DNA of 64,000 nucleotides from Syngnathus acus (lineage: Eukaryota > Chordata > Actinopteri > Syngnathiformes > Syngnathidae). This document shows, piece by piece, positions 23,433 through 54,929 of the stretch. Position numbers and translations under genes: made by a program. Every line of letters starts with the position of its first letter. Position 1 is the stretch's first letter. Where the stretch lies: the NCBI RefSeq assembly GCF_901709675.1, contig NC_051091.1:2043967-2107966 (forward strand), written 5' to 3'. The notes under the pieces were generated by a model that was not told where the DNA came from, made no database searches, and saw only the letters and a list, made by a program, of their open reading frames with translations.

Positions 23433-24372
23433 CTTCTAACAACACAAAACATTGATCCAATTTACATTGATCTCCCCAAAAAAGTAGCAAAATACAAAAG
23501 TTCCTGTTCTTTCCATTGAGGACATCAAATATTTGTTTTCAGACAAAAAAAGAAAGCAATTCAGCAAAAATGCCAAACCACTTGGATTATACTTTTGAGT
23601 TATTTGTATCTGAGCCGAACAAAAAGGAGTAGAAGGCAAGGATGATTTCTGCCTTGTCGCAGGGGAAGCCAAATCAAGTGACAGACAAAAATAAAAAACG
23701 CCTTAATAAATCTTCAGTCCCATTTTTGGGCTTATTGACTTTTTTACATGATTTCTGAACTCTTGCAAATGCGCTTGCGCTTTTCTACCTTGGGTACTCA
23801 AAGTGTAAAAGAGATTCTTTTATTTAACTTCAAAAAAGGAAGAAATTGAAAACCTGAAAAATGCTGGGGGGGTTTCACATATTTGGGATCATCTGAGGGA
23901 CAAACGATCTGATAGCAGACAAAGATATAACGAACATTTAAGAAATATGCAATTTGGGTTTTGTAAAATGTCAAATTTACGCTTCAACCAACTTCATGTC
24001 AGTCACAAACACATTCAAAAGCCTTTTTTAGACAGATGATCATAAATCAAATGCAATGTCCTAACTCTGGCCAAAGTCTTCTACGGTGTCGTCGTATCTC
24101 CAAGGAAAACAAAATTTTACACTTGGGCAACGCAAGAAACCGTCAACTATGGAACCGAACAATTAACGTCAGCCAACTATTCGAAATGTCGACGTGCCTG
24201 AGTTCCTACAGTAGAGGACAAAATTGAATCCAACAAAGAGTCAAGGGCTAATTGTTGCCTCGCTTTAACAAGTGTTTCCTCGGTCCAAATAAGTTCCTCA
24301 GTCCAAATCCATTTTTGTCAGGTTTTTATTTCCTCCCTAAGTCTGCCTATGTTGAAGTGAAGGTCTACTCAC

Positions 24373-24402
24373 CCCGTGAAGAGAGTAGATCCTCAGCAGA
24401 AA
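24373..24402 (-). other. 5'UTR exon of the PTH-family gene
   Basis: A non-coding exon inferred between a TATA box (24429-24435) and a consensus donor (cacggg|gtgagt, exon end 24373). It contains no ATG. It would splice to the acceptor at 23436 (ttgttag|aag-ATG), giving the three-exon layout usual for PTH-family genes. The 5' end is estimated from the TATA spacing. Confidence 0.6.
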
Positions 24403-24428
24403 AATGGAGAAATCTCGACCTCCAGACC

Positions 24429-24435
24429 TTTTATA
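24429..24435 (-). promoter_or_regulatory. TATA box of the PTH-family gene
   Basis: The minus strand reads ctttTATAAAAgg, about 27-30 bp before the estimated start of the 5'UTR exon. It is the only clear TATA promoter in the window and fits a tightly regulated hormone gene. Confidence 0.65.
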
Positions 24436-25004
24436 AAGGAGCCCTGACAAGCACGCTCATGAACACACACTCACTCCTACACACACACGCGCATAGTCGC
24501 AACATCAGACCTCTTGTTTGTGTGTAGGCTCCGAATCTTTGATAAGCAGGGTGAGATCGCATTGATTTGTCTATTATGTGCTGTCATCTCTAGAGAAGAG
24601 AATGGGTAAGGGACGTGACTCATTTCTGGACACGCGTTTGAGCGGCTGATGAAAGTTGGACGTGTTTGTCGCCCGGAGATATCGGCGACTAATGAAGCCG
24701 AGGTGAGCAGTCGCTGTGACAACAAGGCTCGGACAGGTTTCCATCCTGCGAGAATGTGTTGGGACCTGCTGCCAGCAGAAGCCATTTTAGGCCCGCCTCC
24801 CATTAGGTCACCAGAAGCCAAACAATTAAGAACAATTAAGTCATCGGTCACGCGTGTGGTTCAAAAAGGTTCCGGCATTGACGAGCGAGCGCGTGAGCGG
24901 TGGCGGTCACCCTTAAAAGGATCTGCCACATTGCCCGCCACCGCATTAACGCGCCGTTGACTCCTGCGAGTAACGTGGCAGGAACCACTCGGGCCTTTCA
25001 GCGA

Positions 25005-25153
25005 CATCCATCCATCCATCCATCCATCCATCCATCCATCCATCCATCCATCCATCCATCCATCCATCCATCCATCCATCCATCCATCCATCCATCCATC
25101 CATCCATCCATCCATCCATCCATCCATCCATCCATCCATCCATCCATCCATCT
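25005..25153. repeat. (CATC)n microsatellite, about 37 units
   Basis: About 149 bp of uninterrupted catc repeats. Such tracts are tails of fish LINEs, but no LINE body is recognisable beside this one. Confidence 0.98.
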
Positions 25154-26813
25154 GCATTTTAGGAAGTCACATCTGGTACGACGCTAATGACACTGGCTTG
25201 TCAAATTCCAATGGCTTTATTTTCTGTATATAGATTTGTATAGATATTTATAGATATTTATATATAGTACATGGACGTGTATGAGACAACTCGGTCACTT
25301 GATTATCTTCTTTTGTTTAAACAACGTGACAATATCAGAGAAAGAAAGAACACGAGTGCAAGCGAGCAAGGCATTCCACATGATCAGAGTACAGCACAGC
25401 AAAGCGCGTGTGAGTCTGCCTGCATATGGAAGCGTTTATGTGAGCGTCAGCGTGTCTTTGATTGCGTGCATGAGTGCACGTTTGAGTGTGTGTGTGTGTA
25501 CAGTATGGAAGATCATGTTTCAGTTTGTGAATGTGCCCGTGAAAGTGTTTAAGACAACATATTTGGCGCAAGCCTTGGGGGCGGGCCTACATAGTATATG
25601 CATGTGAGTGCACGCAAGTGAGTATGCCTGTACCTGGGGGAATGCAATTGTCTATGTTGGCGTGTGTGCATATTTGAATGAAAAAGTGTGTGTTGAGTGA
25701 AGGAATTGCTTGTTTCTTTGTTTTTTGTCTGTTTGGGTGTGTGCATGTGAGTGTGTGTGTATTTGGGATGTTGGGGATGCAGGGGTGGGACGTTGTCGTG
25801 TTGCATAGATTCAAGCAGACAGGAAGTGGTCAAACGCAGACAGGAAGTGATGAAACAATCACACACAAACAAGGACATGACGGAAGACCAAATAAGGGAG
25901 TGTGGTGAGGTTTGTCCAAAAAGCTAATAGTTGTTGTTTGAAATGGGCATCATTGCACTCAACAGTGCCTTAGTCGGTTTTCCCAATCCGATACTAACAT
26001 GCTAGCATTCCTAAATTTCTAAAAAAAGACTATTTTTTCCCCTTGAATTAGTGTGCTGGCAGTGTCACTAATCTGCAACCTGCACCAATTTCTGGATGTT
26101 GAAACACAATAAAATCGACAACGGCCTCGACAAAACGTTGCCATTCATTAGTTGTGTTTACTCATTTAAATTAGCACGCTAGCACTAATTACATCTCAAA
26201 CCTACCCAAAATTTGCAAGTTGACAACTTTACACTTTAACTAGTGTGGAATGGGTCACATTGTCCAGCTGAGTACATGTCAACATGCTCGTGCAGGTGCT
26301 TGTGGCCATTTTGGCAAATCTTTCCGAAGAGTGTCAATTAGTCACTTGATAATGCTAACATAGCGACGCACCACTGTAGAACCCAGTGACACACAATGAG
26401 CTAATATCGACATGCCAGCACGCTTATGACCGCATTCTGCGATCATGTTTAGCTGTTGTCAATTGGCGAGCTAGCAGGGAAATGTTGACTTTCAAGACAT
26501 TTCCAAAGGTCAGATGAAGACATGAAAATTTGTGACAGACATAAAACAGCAACATTTTGTCTCAAGTGCGTCAAGGAGAACTGTTAATATGATTACAAGC
26601 ACACACAAAGACGAGGCAGAGTGATTGATGACACAAAAAACAAATATGATGAAATAACAGACAATATTCACTCACAGCGTGAAGGAGGACGTACGTTTTG
26701 ATTGGAGAACATTTGGTCGACACTTGCGATGCTAGCTTAGCACTATTAGGGCCATACTGAAAGGTAAAACAAACTAACAGCGTATAAACCTTGATCTTGC
26801 AACCCATCAAACT

Positions 26814-26858
26814 ATATCTATATATAGATATATCTATATATCTATCTATATATATATG
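26814..26858. repeat. (TATATC)-type AT-rich palindromic repeat
   Basis: Repeated tatatctata and tatagatata units that can fold on themselves. Confidence 0.7.
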
Positions 26859-28319
26859 CTCCCAAAATGAAAGAAAATTGGTCAATCCTATAAAGTACGA
26901 ATGACATGATTTTTTTTTCTGGAAAACGTGGGGGGATTACAAAACAAGTCATTTTTGTATTTAAATACGAGATCTTAACATTGATATTCAAACAAATTAC
27001 CAATTTGATCTTGCAATGTTTTTTTTCTTCCAGTGCATGAAAAAATGAACTTGAACAAAATCCGATTTCCTTTTCAGAAAATGTTGTATATTTTTCAAAA
27101 GATCAGTGATTTTAATTTAAATCATCTTAATGTCTTTTTCCCTCTGAAAAAACAACCAAACAAAATTACTTGTAAATGTTTTTAATGATTATAAGGACTT
27201 TTCCAGCAAGCATCCCGTCTACGATTCATCCTGTCAAATGTTGAGTTGTCTCGTAAATCAGCGCAACATCTTTGGGCGTTTATCGCTTTTTGTTGGGCAA
27301 ACAGAATTGGTTGAGCGTCAAATGGTCGTCCTCCAATCGGCCGGGATGATGAGGCGGAATGACAAGAAGGATGGGAATGTCTGTGTTTGTCTACTCGGGA
27401 AAACAAGTCAACATTTGGGATGTTCCATTCCGTACTAAAAACATGCACAACACACGACATTGAACACTCAACACTTATTGGGATCCAAATGCACTTGCTA
27501 TTTTTGTCTTTTGTTGTGAGTAGTTTTTCTTGTGTGTGTGTGCGTGTGTATATAGGAAAGGGGCCGGGGGGCAGGAAATGGTGGCTCAAGGCGACACGGA
27601 ACACGATGCGACTAATCGCACCAGGTTGGACATATTGCTTTTTAAAACCACGGAAAAATTGTGGGTAGGTAATATATGTCATGCATGCCACACAGATGAT
27701 TATGCCGTATATAAAAAACACACACCGACCATCACGCGCCTAATTAGATAATCATCATTAGCATCATTAGCACGGAAAACAAGTATTTTTTGCCATCAAC
27801 TGAGAATGTGTCTATATATTTACATTATATAGACATAGAAAAGTTGTTTCCTTTTTTTTTTTTTTCGAAAAGAGGCAGGTTTCTTTTCTAAAATAAATCA
27901 ATCATGTTCATGGGATTTTACAGTCTCATCTAGATTTTTTTTTTTAGGTGAGCAAGTTCTATACGATGGGTGCCCTTGTTGGCTATGGCAGACGTGCTTC
28001 GGGTGGGCAGGACCAAAAAAAAAAAAAAAAAAAAAGGTGCTTGAGGACTTTGGCAGGACATTTTTTTTTTTTTTTTTAAAAGCTATGCCGGGTCATGATT
28101 AATATTATGATGTGGTGCTTACATGGCACCTCCTGCAGGTAGCGCTGATGTTCGAGAGAAAAAAAAAAAAAAAGCACACCGCAGTCCTTGTCCACGTGAA
28201 ATGGCCGTCAAAGAATTGTTCTGCCACAGGCTCCAACCCCTTTGATACGAGTCTTGAGATTGGAAAGATGCCGTCAAAACAGCAATTCGTTTGGTGATTG
28301 GCTAAATGTTTAAAGATGC

Positions 28320-28870
28320 GCGTTGCCACAGAGATGCTTTTTGGCGAGATGTTTTTGTTGCCGTGGTGACGCTGTATGGCGTTTAAGTTGCTGTCAGCGT
28401 GGCAATGTTTCGAAGATGCTTCCGTTGCCATGGCACGCGATGCTATTTACTGTTCCTGTGTCTGCTGTCGCCATGGTGATGTTGGCAGAGGTCGGCAAGA
28501 CACTGTTGCTGTCGTGAACCCGCTGTTCACCATTCCCCAAGAAGCTGTTGTCATGTGATGTTTGGAGGTTGGCAAAACACGGTGATGTTCTGAACTTGCC
28601 AAGATACTGTTACCATGGCAATGCTTGGAGATTCCTATGTTCTCAACATCGCGGGGTTGGTCAATGACACTGTAGGAGATCCGCTGTCACCACGGTGATG
28701 CTCATTTTGCTCTAGCAATGCTGTTAAGATGTTCTTGTTGCCATGGCGATGCTGTTTAAGATGCGCTTATCTCCGTGGCACAAAGTTTGTATGTTGGAGA
28801 GATGCTGTCACCGTGGCATTGCATGGAGATCTGTGAGATGCTCCCATCAAGGTGATGTTTATGGTTAGGG
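28320..28870. repeat. Degenerate minisatellite with ttgccatggtgatg-type core
   Basis: More than ten diverged copies of a (g)ttgcc(a/g)tgg(t/c)(g/a)atgct core at irregular 30-60 bp spacing, downstream of atp2b4. Confidence 0.6.
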
Positions 28871-31105
28871 TCGGGTAACGACGGCAATGCTGTTCGGCCT
28901 CGGCAGGAAAAAGGGACTCGCGGTCGGCTCCTGAAGAGGGGCGGCGGCCAATCGGAACATCGGCAATCCAACTGAGCAGGAAGTAAACAAGTCACTTAAG
29001 GGCCGTGTGTGTGAATGTGTGTCGTAACCATGGCAACACACACGCAGCATCAACATCAAAAAGAGTGGGGCGGGGCAAACAAACTAAGATGTCACTGATG
29101 ACTTACATATCCTCCAAAATATTAAAAAGTCGTGAATATAAAAATACACAAGTCGTAAAAAAATGACCAACACATTTTGATATGAAACGCATGCAAAGAG
29201 AGAGACTCCCCGCATTGCCGTCAAGCAGGAAGTGGAAGGAAATGAGCTGGAATTTCTTCATGTAAACATCGTACAGGTCCTTGTAGACTCTGGCGGCAGT
29301 GACGGCCGAGGTTCTTTTTTTTCTTTCATTCTTTTGCTTATTATGGGCTGAGAGTCCAAAAGGGGGGAGGGGGGGCAGAGTGAATATGGCAACTAGTGAA
29401 TATGGCTCTGTTACATAGAAAGAAAAAGAAAAAACTAGCCGCTTTGGACACAAACATGACAGGAGTCCTTCTCTCCACGGCCGACTTGAGCTTGTATCCA
29501 CTGAGTTTGATGGACCAGGGAGGGGGAAAATAATACAGACAACACAAGACAGCTTGTCTTTTAACACAATGATGTGTACACAGACAGTTGGACCTCCCGT
29601 CGGCTGGCAGGAAACTTTTGACGTTCACAGACTAGCGCGCTCGATGGCTTGCAAACAGCGTGAGTAGGCTAACACGTGGCGTTTGCACTATGGTGCGACG
29701 TCGCCAACATGTTTGACTTCAAAGTAGCACTCCATTCAAAACTCCAACATGTTTGATGACTTTGACACTCAAATGTTAAGCCTGCACGCTAATATGTTTG
29801 ATTTTAAACAAGCACGCAAACATGCTTGTCTAGCACTGTCATGAGTTTGATCTGGAACAACTAGCTCATTGTTGAAGTTACATTCCGGCTTAGCAAAGCC
29901 GCTATCAGCCACGCTAGCACGCTAGCTGTCGTCACAAGTTACTTCCAACAGACAGGAAGTGGACGGGTTGGTGGGCACTGGAACAGAATTCCCAAATTTT
30001 CATTCTCGAGTTAGCATGCGACGTGACACCGATAAAACACAACATGCACCCCCTCCCCCCCTTATAACCTTGCTGACCTTCTCCCCATCCCTGCTGCCAT
30101 CCCTGCTGCCATCAGATCGCCCTCCACTGTTTTCAGCCTAAACATTCCGTCTTTCCACATGCAAACAGAAAAAGAAAGAGACGCTAACAAGGAGAAAGGT
30201 TTTCTTTGAAGACAGTAGTGTGACACTCAACAACAAAGAACATTCGTTAGAGGATTAACAAACAAAAACTAAATTCAAAATGGCTTAAAAACAACAACAA
30301 CAAAAATTCCGACCGAGAAATCTCTGTTAGCCTTTAGCGGAAGCGTATGTACATGATCAGCGCACTTCTTTTCGTGCTGCTTTTTTCATTGTTTTTGTTG
30401 TTCTTTATAGCCACATGCTGCGAAAAACCCACTAAAGCTGCTCACAAGGAATTGTCATTGCTAAAAAAAAAAAAAAAAAAGACCAATGAAAACAAGGGTG
30501 GCAGGAATTCGGAGTCACCGGGTTAGTGTTTTGACTTTTTGTGATTGTTGTTTTTAGCCACATGCTTACGACCTGCTAATGGTAAAACATAGCTCACCGT
30601 GAATTTTAATTCATCGGGGGGGGGGAAAAAAAGGGATTCTGCCATTGGTGTTTTTGACTTCGCTAACGATCCACGACGAGGAATTCTTCAGAGGAATTTT
30701 CTTGACTTGTTTTAGGCACATGCTAACTTGTTGTTTTACGCCACAAGTTAACAACCCGCTATCACTGCAAACCTGCTCATGAGGAATTCTTGCTGCTAAG
30801 AAATGTTGGGAATGAGTGTTTGGACTTTTTTTCTGGCTAACACTTCAAGACGATGAACTCTTCCATATGTGTCGCAGAATGAGTGTTTTGACCCTAAACT
30901 AGCACTTGGACTTTTTGTTGTTAGCCAGCTCCTAACAACTCTTTTTTTTTTTTTTCTTGTTTGCCACATGCTGCAAACAAACCACTAAAGCTGTTCATGA
31001 CAAATTTTCGCTCAGTGAGAGTGGGAGGGAAAAAGAAAAAAAAAACTGTGGGAGACGATGGTGGTGATGATGAGAGGAGGAAGAGGAAGAGGTGAAGAAA
31101 GAAGC

Positions 31106-50786
<19,681 letters not shown>

Positions 50787-50957
50787 GTCGCCGATGCCGG
50801 CCGGTCCGTGAGAATGTCGCAGATGTCGGAGAAATTCCCGATGGTCAGTGGAGGGGGGTCGTGGGGCGTGCGCTTTGGCAGGTTAACTCCTCGCTGGGAC
50901 GGGCATGCTCCACTGGTTTACCATGGAAACGGGGATAAACATGTCCGGATGTCGTCG
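50787..50957 (-). other. 5'UTR part of atp2b4 exon 2, with uORF
   Basis: A strong acceptor (ccttgttcacag) places the exon start at 50957, giving 171 nt of UTR before the ATG at 50784-50786. An upstream ORF of 19 codons runs from ATG 50940-50942 to TAA 50883-50885, in the same frame as the main ORF. The codon in the position of the usual first Met (M-G-D-M) is ATC here. Confidence 0.7.
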
Positions 50958-52173
50958 CTGTGAACAAGGAAGACAAGCAGGATGGATGAGAATCTTGGTG
51001 GAAGCACCACAAAATAAACCACACACAGAGAGTCAACACGTTAGCAAATCGTCGTTAGTTGCGGCAAAAGTACACAGTGAATTTTTCTGCATGCGGAATG
51101 TTCGTCCGGTCGGGCACGGTCGCGCAGAACCGGGGATTCTGGTTGAGGCGTCGCACTTTTCTAACCAAAACAGCAACACCTCAGCCATCGCAAAAAACGG
51201 CTCCTCCCAATATTTGAAGCGAGGATGTCAAAACGTCATACGGACAATCGTGATGGAAATAAAAACTTGGCAAAAATATTTGCCATCACTTGTAAACATC
51301 GAAGAGAACCCCGTTTCTTTCTTGCCTTTTCAGATGAGCTTTTTTTTTTCCCCCTCATAAATGTTTTTTTTAACGCATCAGTTGGTGAAAAGGGATCAGA
51401 AAATCTGCTAACTATAGCAAGCAATTGTTCGTTACATTAGCAACCATGAGATGACAGGAAAAGAATAAAATCGGCCTGAGAAACTCCAATCAATGAATAA
51501 TGGAGCTGTCAGTTAGCCCGACTGCTAACATAGTTTGTGTTAAAAAAAAAAAAGCCTTTTGCTGATTTTGATGATAAAGCTTGACTGGGACAAACGGAAA
51601 AGGAAGTGCAACCAAGTTGGATGCGTGATCATCAACACAGTGTGTGTGTGTGTATTTACAAATTCCAGCCCATCATGATCCAAGTGCTCACCAAAGGACT
51701 TAGCACAGTTAACGGAATGCACACAGACACACGCGCACACACACATGCACGCACACACAAATTGCGGTCAGTAGGTCATTATGAGATGTCGCGCTGCTGC
51801 TGATTGAATGGCGATGACGCAACCGTGTCTCGTTAAAGACACACTTTAGCTCATTGTGACTTGAAGATGCTTTTTTTGTTGTTGATGTTGTCGATCACGT
51901 CACCTACACACAAACTGGCATTTGGGTCAAGTCCAAAAGGCAAGATGACCTTTTCCACATCTTGTCACGGCTATAAAAAGGCGCTGGCTCATCCAACGAC
52001 GCGATCGGAAAATGTGTCGAGTTCATAGGTGGATGACACACGAGGTGAAATGATTGACTTGACAATCAAGTGATTTTTGATCATGATGACTTTGCGAAAG
52101 AGACAAAAACTGTCAAACGAGTGTGTAAAATGCATCATTTTAAAAAAAGGATTGATTGTGTATCAACTCCGCA

Positions 52174-52565
52174 TACAGTTGGGCAAAAAAGTATTTAGTT
52201 GGCCACCAATTGTGCAAGTTCTCCCATTTACAAGTTGAGAGATGCCTATAATTTTCATCATAGGTACACTATGAGAGACAAAAGGAAAAAAAAGAATCCG
52301 GAAAATCACATTAAGGAATTTATTTGCGAATCATGGTGGAAAATAGGTATTTGGTCAATAACAAAAGTTCATATTAATACTTTGTCATATACTCTTTGTT
52401 GGCAATGACAGAGCTCAAACGTCTTCACAAGGTTTTCACACACCGTTGCTGGTATTTTGGCTCATTCCTCCATGCAGATCTCCTCGAGAGCAGTGCGGTT
52501 GTACAAATAAGTGGGAGAACTTGCACAATTAGTGGCTGACTAAATACTTTTTTTGCTCCACTGTA
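52174..52565. mobile_element. Tc1/mariner-like deletion derivative, 392 bp
   Basis: Terminal inverted repeats of about 50 bp: the left starts tacagttgggcaaaaaagta and the right ends with its complement (ctaaatacttt to ccactgta), both including tgtgcaagttctccca. TA flanks each side. The interior (ttcatcataggtacact, aatcatggtggaaaata, cctccatgcagatctcct) resembles the untranslated ends of fish Tc1-like elements. The transposase is deleted. Confidence 0.85.
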
Positions 52566-53078
52566 TTTCATGCGGTAAGTGAATTTAGAACAATGTACAA
52601 CTCGCCCGGCTGCCAGAGGATTGTTTGACCACGCCCACTGCAGCGCAAAGGTCGACAAAGCGTCGCCGTCAAGACACAAGGGCTAAAAATCCGCTCGGCA
52701 ACGTGGAATACACTTCCGCTCTACTCTGAAATTCAACGCTCGCTGCTGTGCGTAGTCGGTCGGCTTTGTAGCAGATAGCGAGGCCAATCCTGCCCTCCTG
52801 TCCAAAAGGGAACGTCGACACTTTTGGCACGGAGACACTTCGCTGATCACAAGTCACAATTCTGTCTGTGGAATTTGTGTGGCAGGGTGAGGCTAAGATG
52901 AGCCTGGGTTGTTAGTGGAGAGTCTTGCTCAAGTGCTGTATTCCATTTCGGACTCCAACATCGATGCCCGCATTGCTGGCTGTTTGGCAGCATTCCTTCT
53001 TGATCAGAAAATGTCAAAAATGGACGACGGATGGTGAAAAACAGCACAAGCATGACTCAGACGTTTTGCTCTTCCAGC

Positions 53079-53079
<1 letters not shown>

Positions 53080-53134
<55 letters not shown>
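53080..53134. repeat. (CA)27 microsatellite
   Basis: About 54 bp of uninterrupted ca repeats. Confidence 0.98.
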
Positions 53135-53137
<3 letters not shown>

Positions 53138-53812
53138 GGAGTATGCACACAGCAGGGCTGGCTATCGCCAACAACCTCACAATAGCAGCCTTAATATATT
53201 TATGATCCACATAAAGATATCAATTTGATGAATGCTTTCTCATTGTGTTCATTCACTCGTTTCTGTGTGCTACTAGCCCGCTCCTTCTTCTTCCTCTACT
53301 TCTCTGAGCCTCTGCAGACACACCTGCTCTGCATACTAAAGCAGCCTGCTGACTACACGCACACATACACACACACGCACACACACAAGTATGTAAGGCA
53401 AACCCTGTTGGCCACACCCTCCACACACAGAGAAAAGAACTTTTTTTCATTCGCCTTGTTGCACCAAGCAACTGAATGAATGCTTGGTGCCTCATGGAAA
53501 ATACTTAAACACACACACACACAGGATCTACGCCGCATGCCTCAGGTGACACAAGTGACTCAATTGTGACCTAACAGCAACCTAAAGGGAAAATAAAAAA
53601 CGCACAGAACAGGTTCTCTTCCGATGGCTACTGAGGAATCATCGAGTTCAGACACGCAAGACGTCTGCCAAGCAGAGTACAAAATCAATGAAATTAAAGA
53701 TGATGCCACATTAGCAGTCTCCAACACAAATTCGGATGGAACTACGTCAAGTTACCAGCGTTTGGCCCTGGTTGAAATCGGTAAAGGGAAGTGCCAGGCC
53801 AGGCGCACGGAA

Positions 53813-54138
53813 CGCAGCATTTAGTTGGCCTGGCCTGGTAAACTTTGATTTTCAAGTTCAGTTCAACTTGAACGGAAAATACATTTTGAAGTCATCATTC
53901 GATGGAGTCATCCAGGCCAACTAAATGCTGCGTCATAGTTGCATCATCATTTTTTTATGTAATGGTCATTGACATCTGCGATCATGCTTGTCACGATTCA
54001 CGAGCAACTTCAATTCGGACCCGGACCGGGGCGGCAGCTCGTGCACATTTTTAGAATCCAGTGCTCTTCGGATGACTTCATTGACTACAAAATGAATTTT
54101 CCATTCAAGTTGAACTAAACTTGTAAATCAAAGTTTAC
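53813..54138. mobile_element. Nested inverted-repeat element, MITE-like
   Basis: Outer arms 53838-53896 and 54071-54138 are about 85 percent complementary by eye over about 60 bp (gtaaactttgatt ... aatcaaagtttac). Overlapping the left arm is a perfect 21-bp inverted repeat, 53813-53833 with 53912-53932. No open frame of note. Confidence 0.6.
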
Positions 54139-54929
54139 ACAATATAAAAACTCACTCGGGATAAAAAAGCCAAAACTACATCAACGCACCTAAAAGACAC
54201 TCTTGGAACGCCCACCCTGATGTCCATGTTCCCATCCCCACAATTAAAAGTCCATTGGCGGGAGGTGGACTGCACTAAGATGCAAAGACAAGGGCTCACA
54301 CATTCACATGCACCACACGTCACTGCGTCGGGTGGAGACAGTGTGTGTGTGTGTGTGCGTGTGCGTGCGTGTGTAGCATGTCAGACTCAGTAATCTAAGG
54401 GTGCAAAGGAAAAACGATAGAGCAGCCGGGAATGCAGGAGACCACACCCTTATCTGCAGTCATGTGACCAGCAGGGAGTGAAGGGGGGGGGGGCAGTAAA
54501 GGGTGGCTCCGACGGTTAAGAAAATCACCCCACTGCAGAGGCCAGGAACACGCACACACGCAAGCGGTATCCTCCGCACTGCAAAAACAAATGGGGCAAG
54601 TTGAGGATCCGATGAAGATCAAAACTCGCTTATTGATTTTCACGTGTTGCAGCACTATGAACAGGATGCAGATTTCAATTCGACGAGTCAAAAACAAGCA
54701 AAAACATTCGGCACGAGCGCGACGCACCGTGAAGCGAGTTTTGATCAATAAATGGTTTCATGAAAGGTGAGTGGATATTTCATGGTCGTCTTTGGTAGGA
54801 AGGAGCTCGTGACGTTGCCGTGACCTTCGATTCGGTTGACGTGGTCTTCCCGTGGCGAGACGACAAGGCTTCGTTCACAAACTTATGTGAACTTATTGCT
54901 GCTCACAGACACGCAACAATGGGAACAAC

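Larger units (their letters stand above)
24440..31105. other. Intergenic region, PTH-family gene to atp2b4
   Basis: No coding exon recognised. It contains the (ATCC)n array (25005-25153), TG/CA-rich stretches (25390-25760), a TATATC run (26814-26858), poly-A/T tracts near 28015-28080, a degenerate array (28320-28870) and an X-box-like palindrome (29024-29037). The atp2b4 3'UTR begins at 31105 and its polyadenylation site was not located. Confidence 0.5.

Noticed and set aside
25005-25153. CATC array as a possible CRISPR-like regular repeat
   Set aside because: A 4-bp pure microsatellite without spacers, in a vertebrate genome.
24861-25187. Repetitive MDGW / SIHP open frames
   Set aside because: Pure translation of the CATC microsatellite.
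53624-53824. 66-codon frame starting MATEESSSSDTQ
   Set aside because: Looks protein-like at the start, but ends in the inverted-repeat element with no splice continuation that I could find and no family match.
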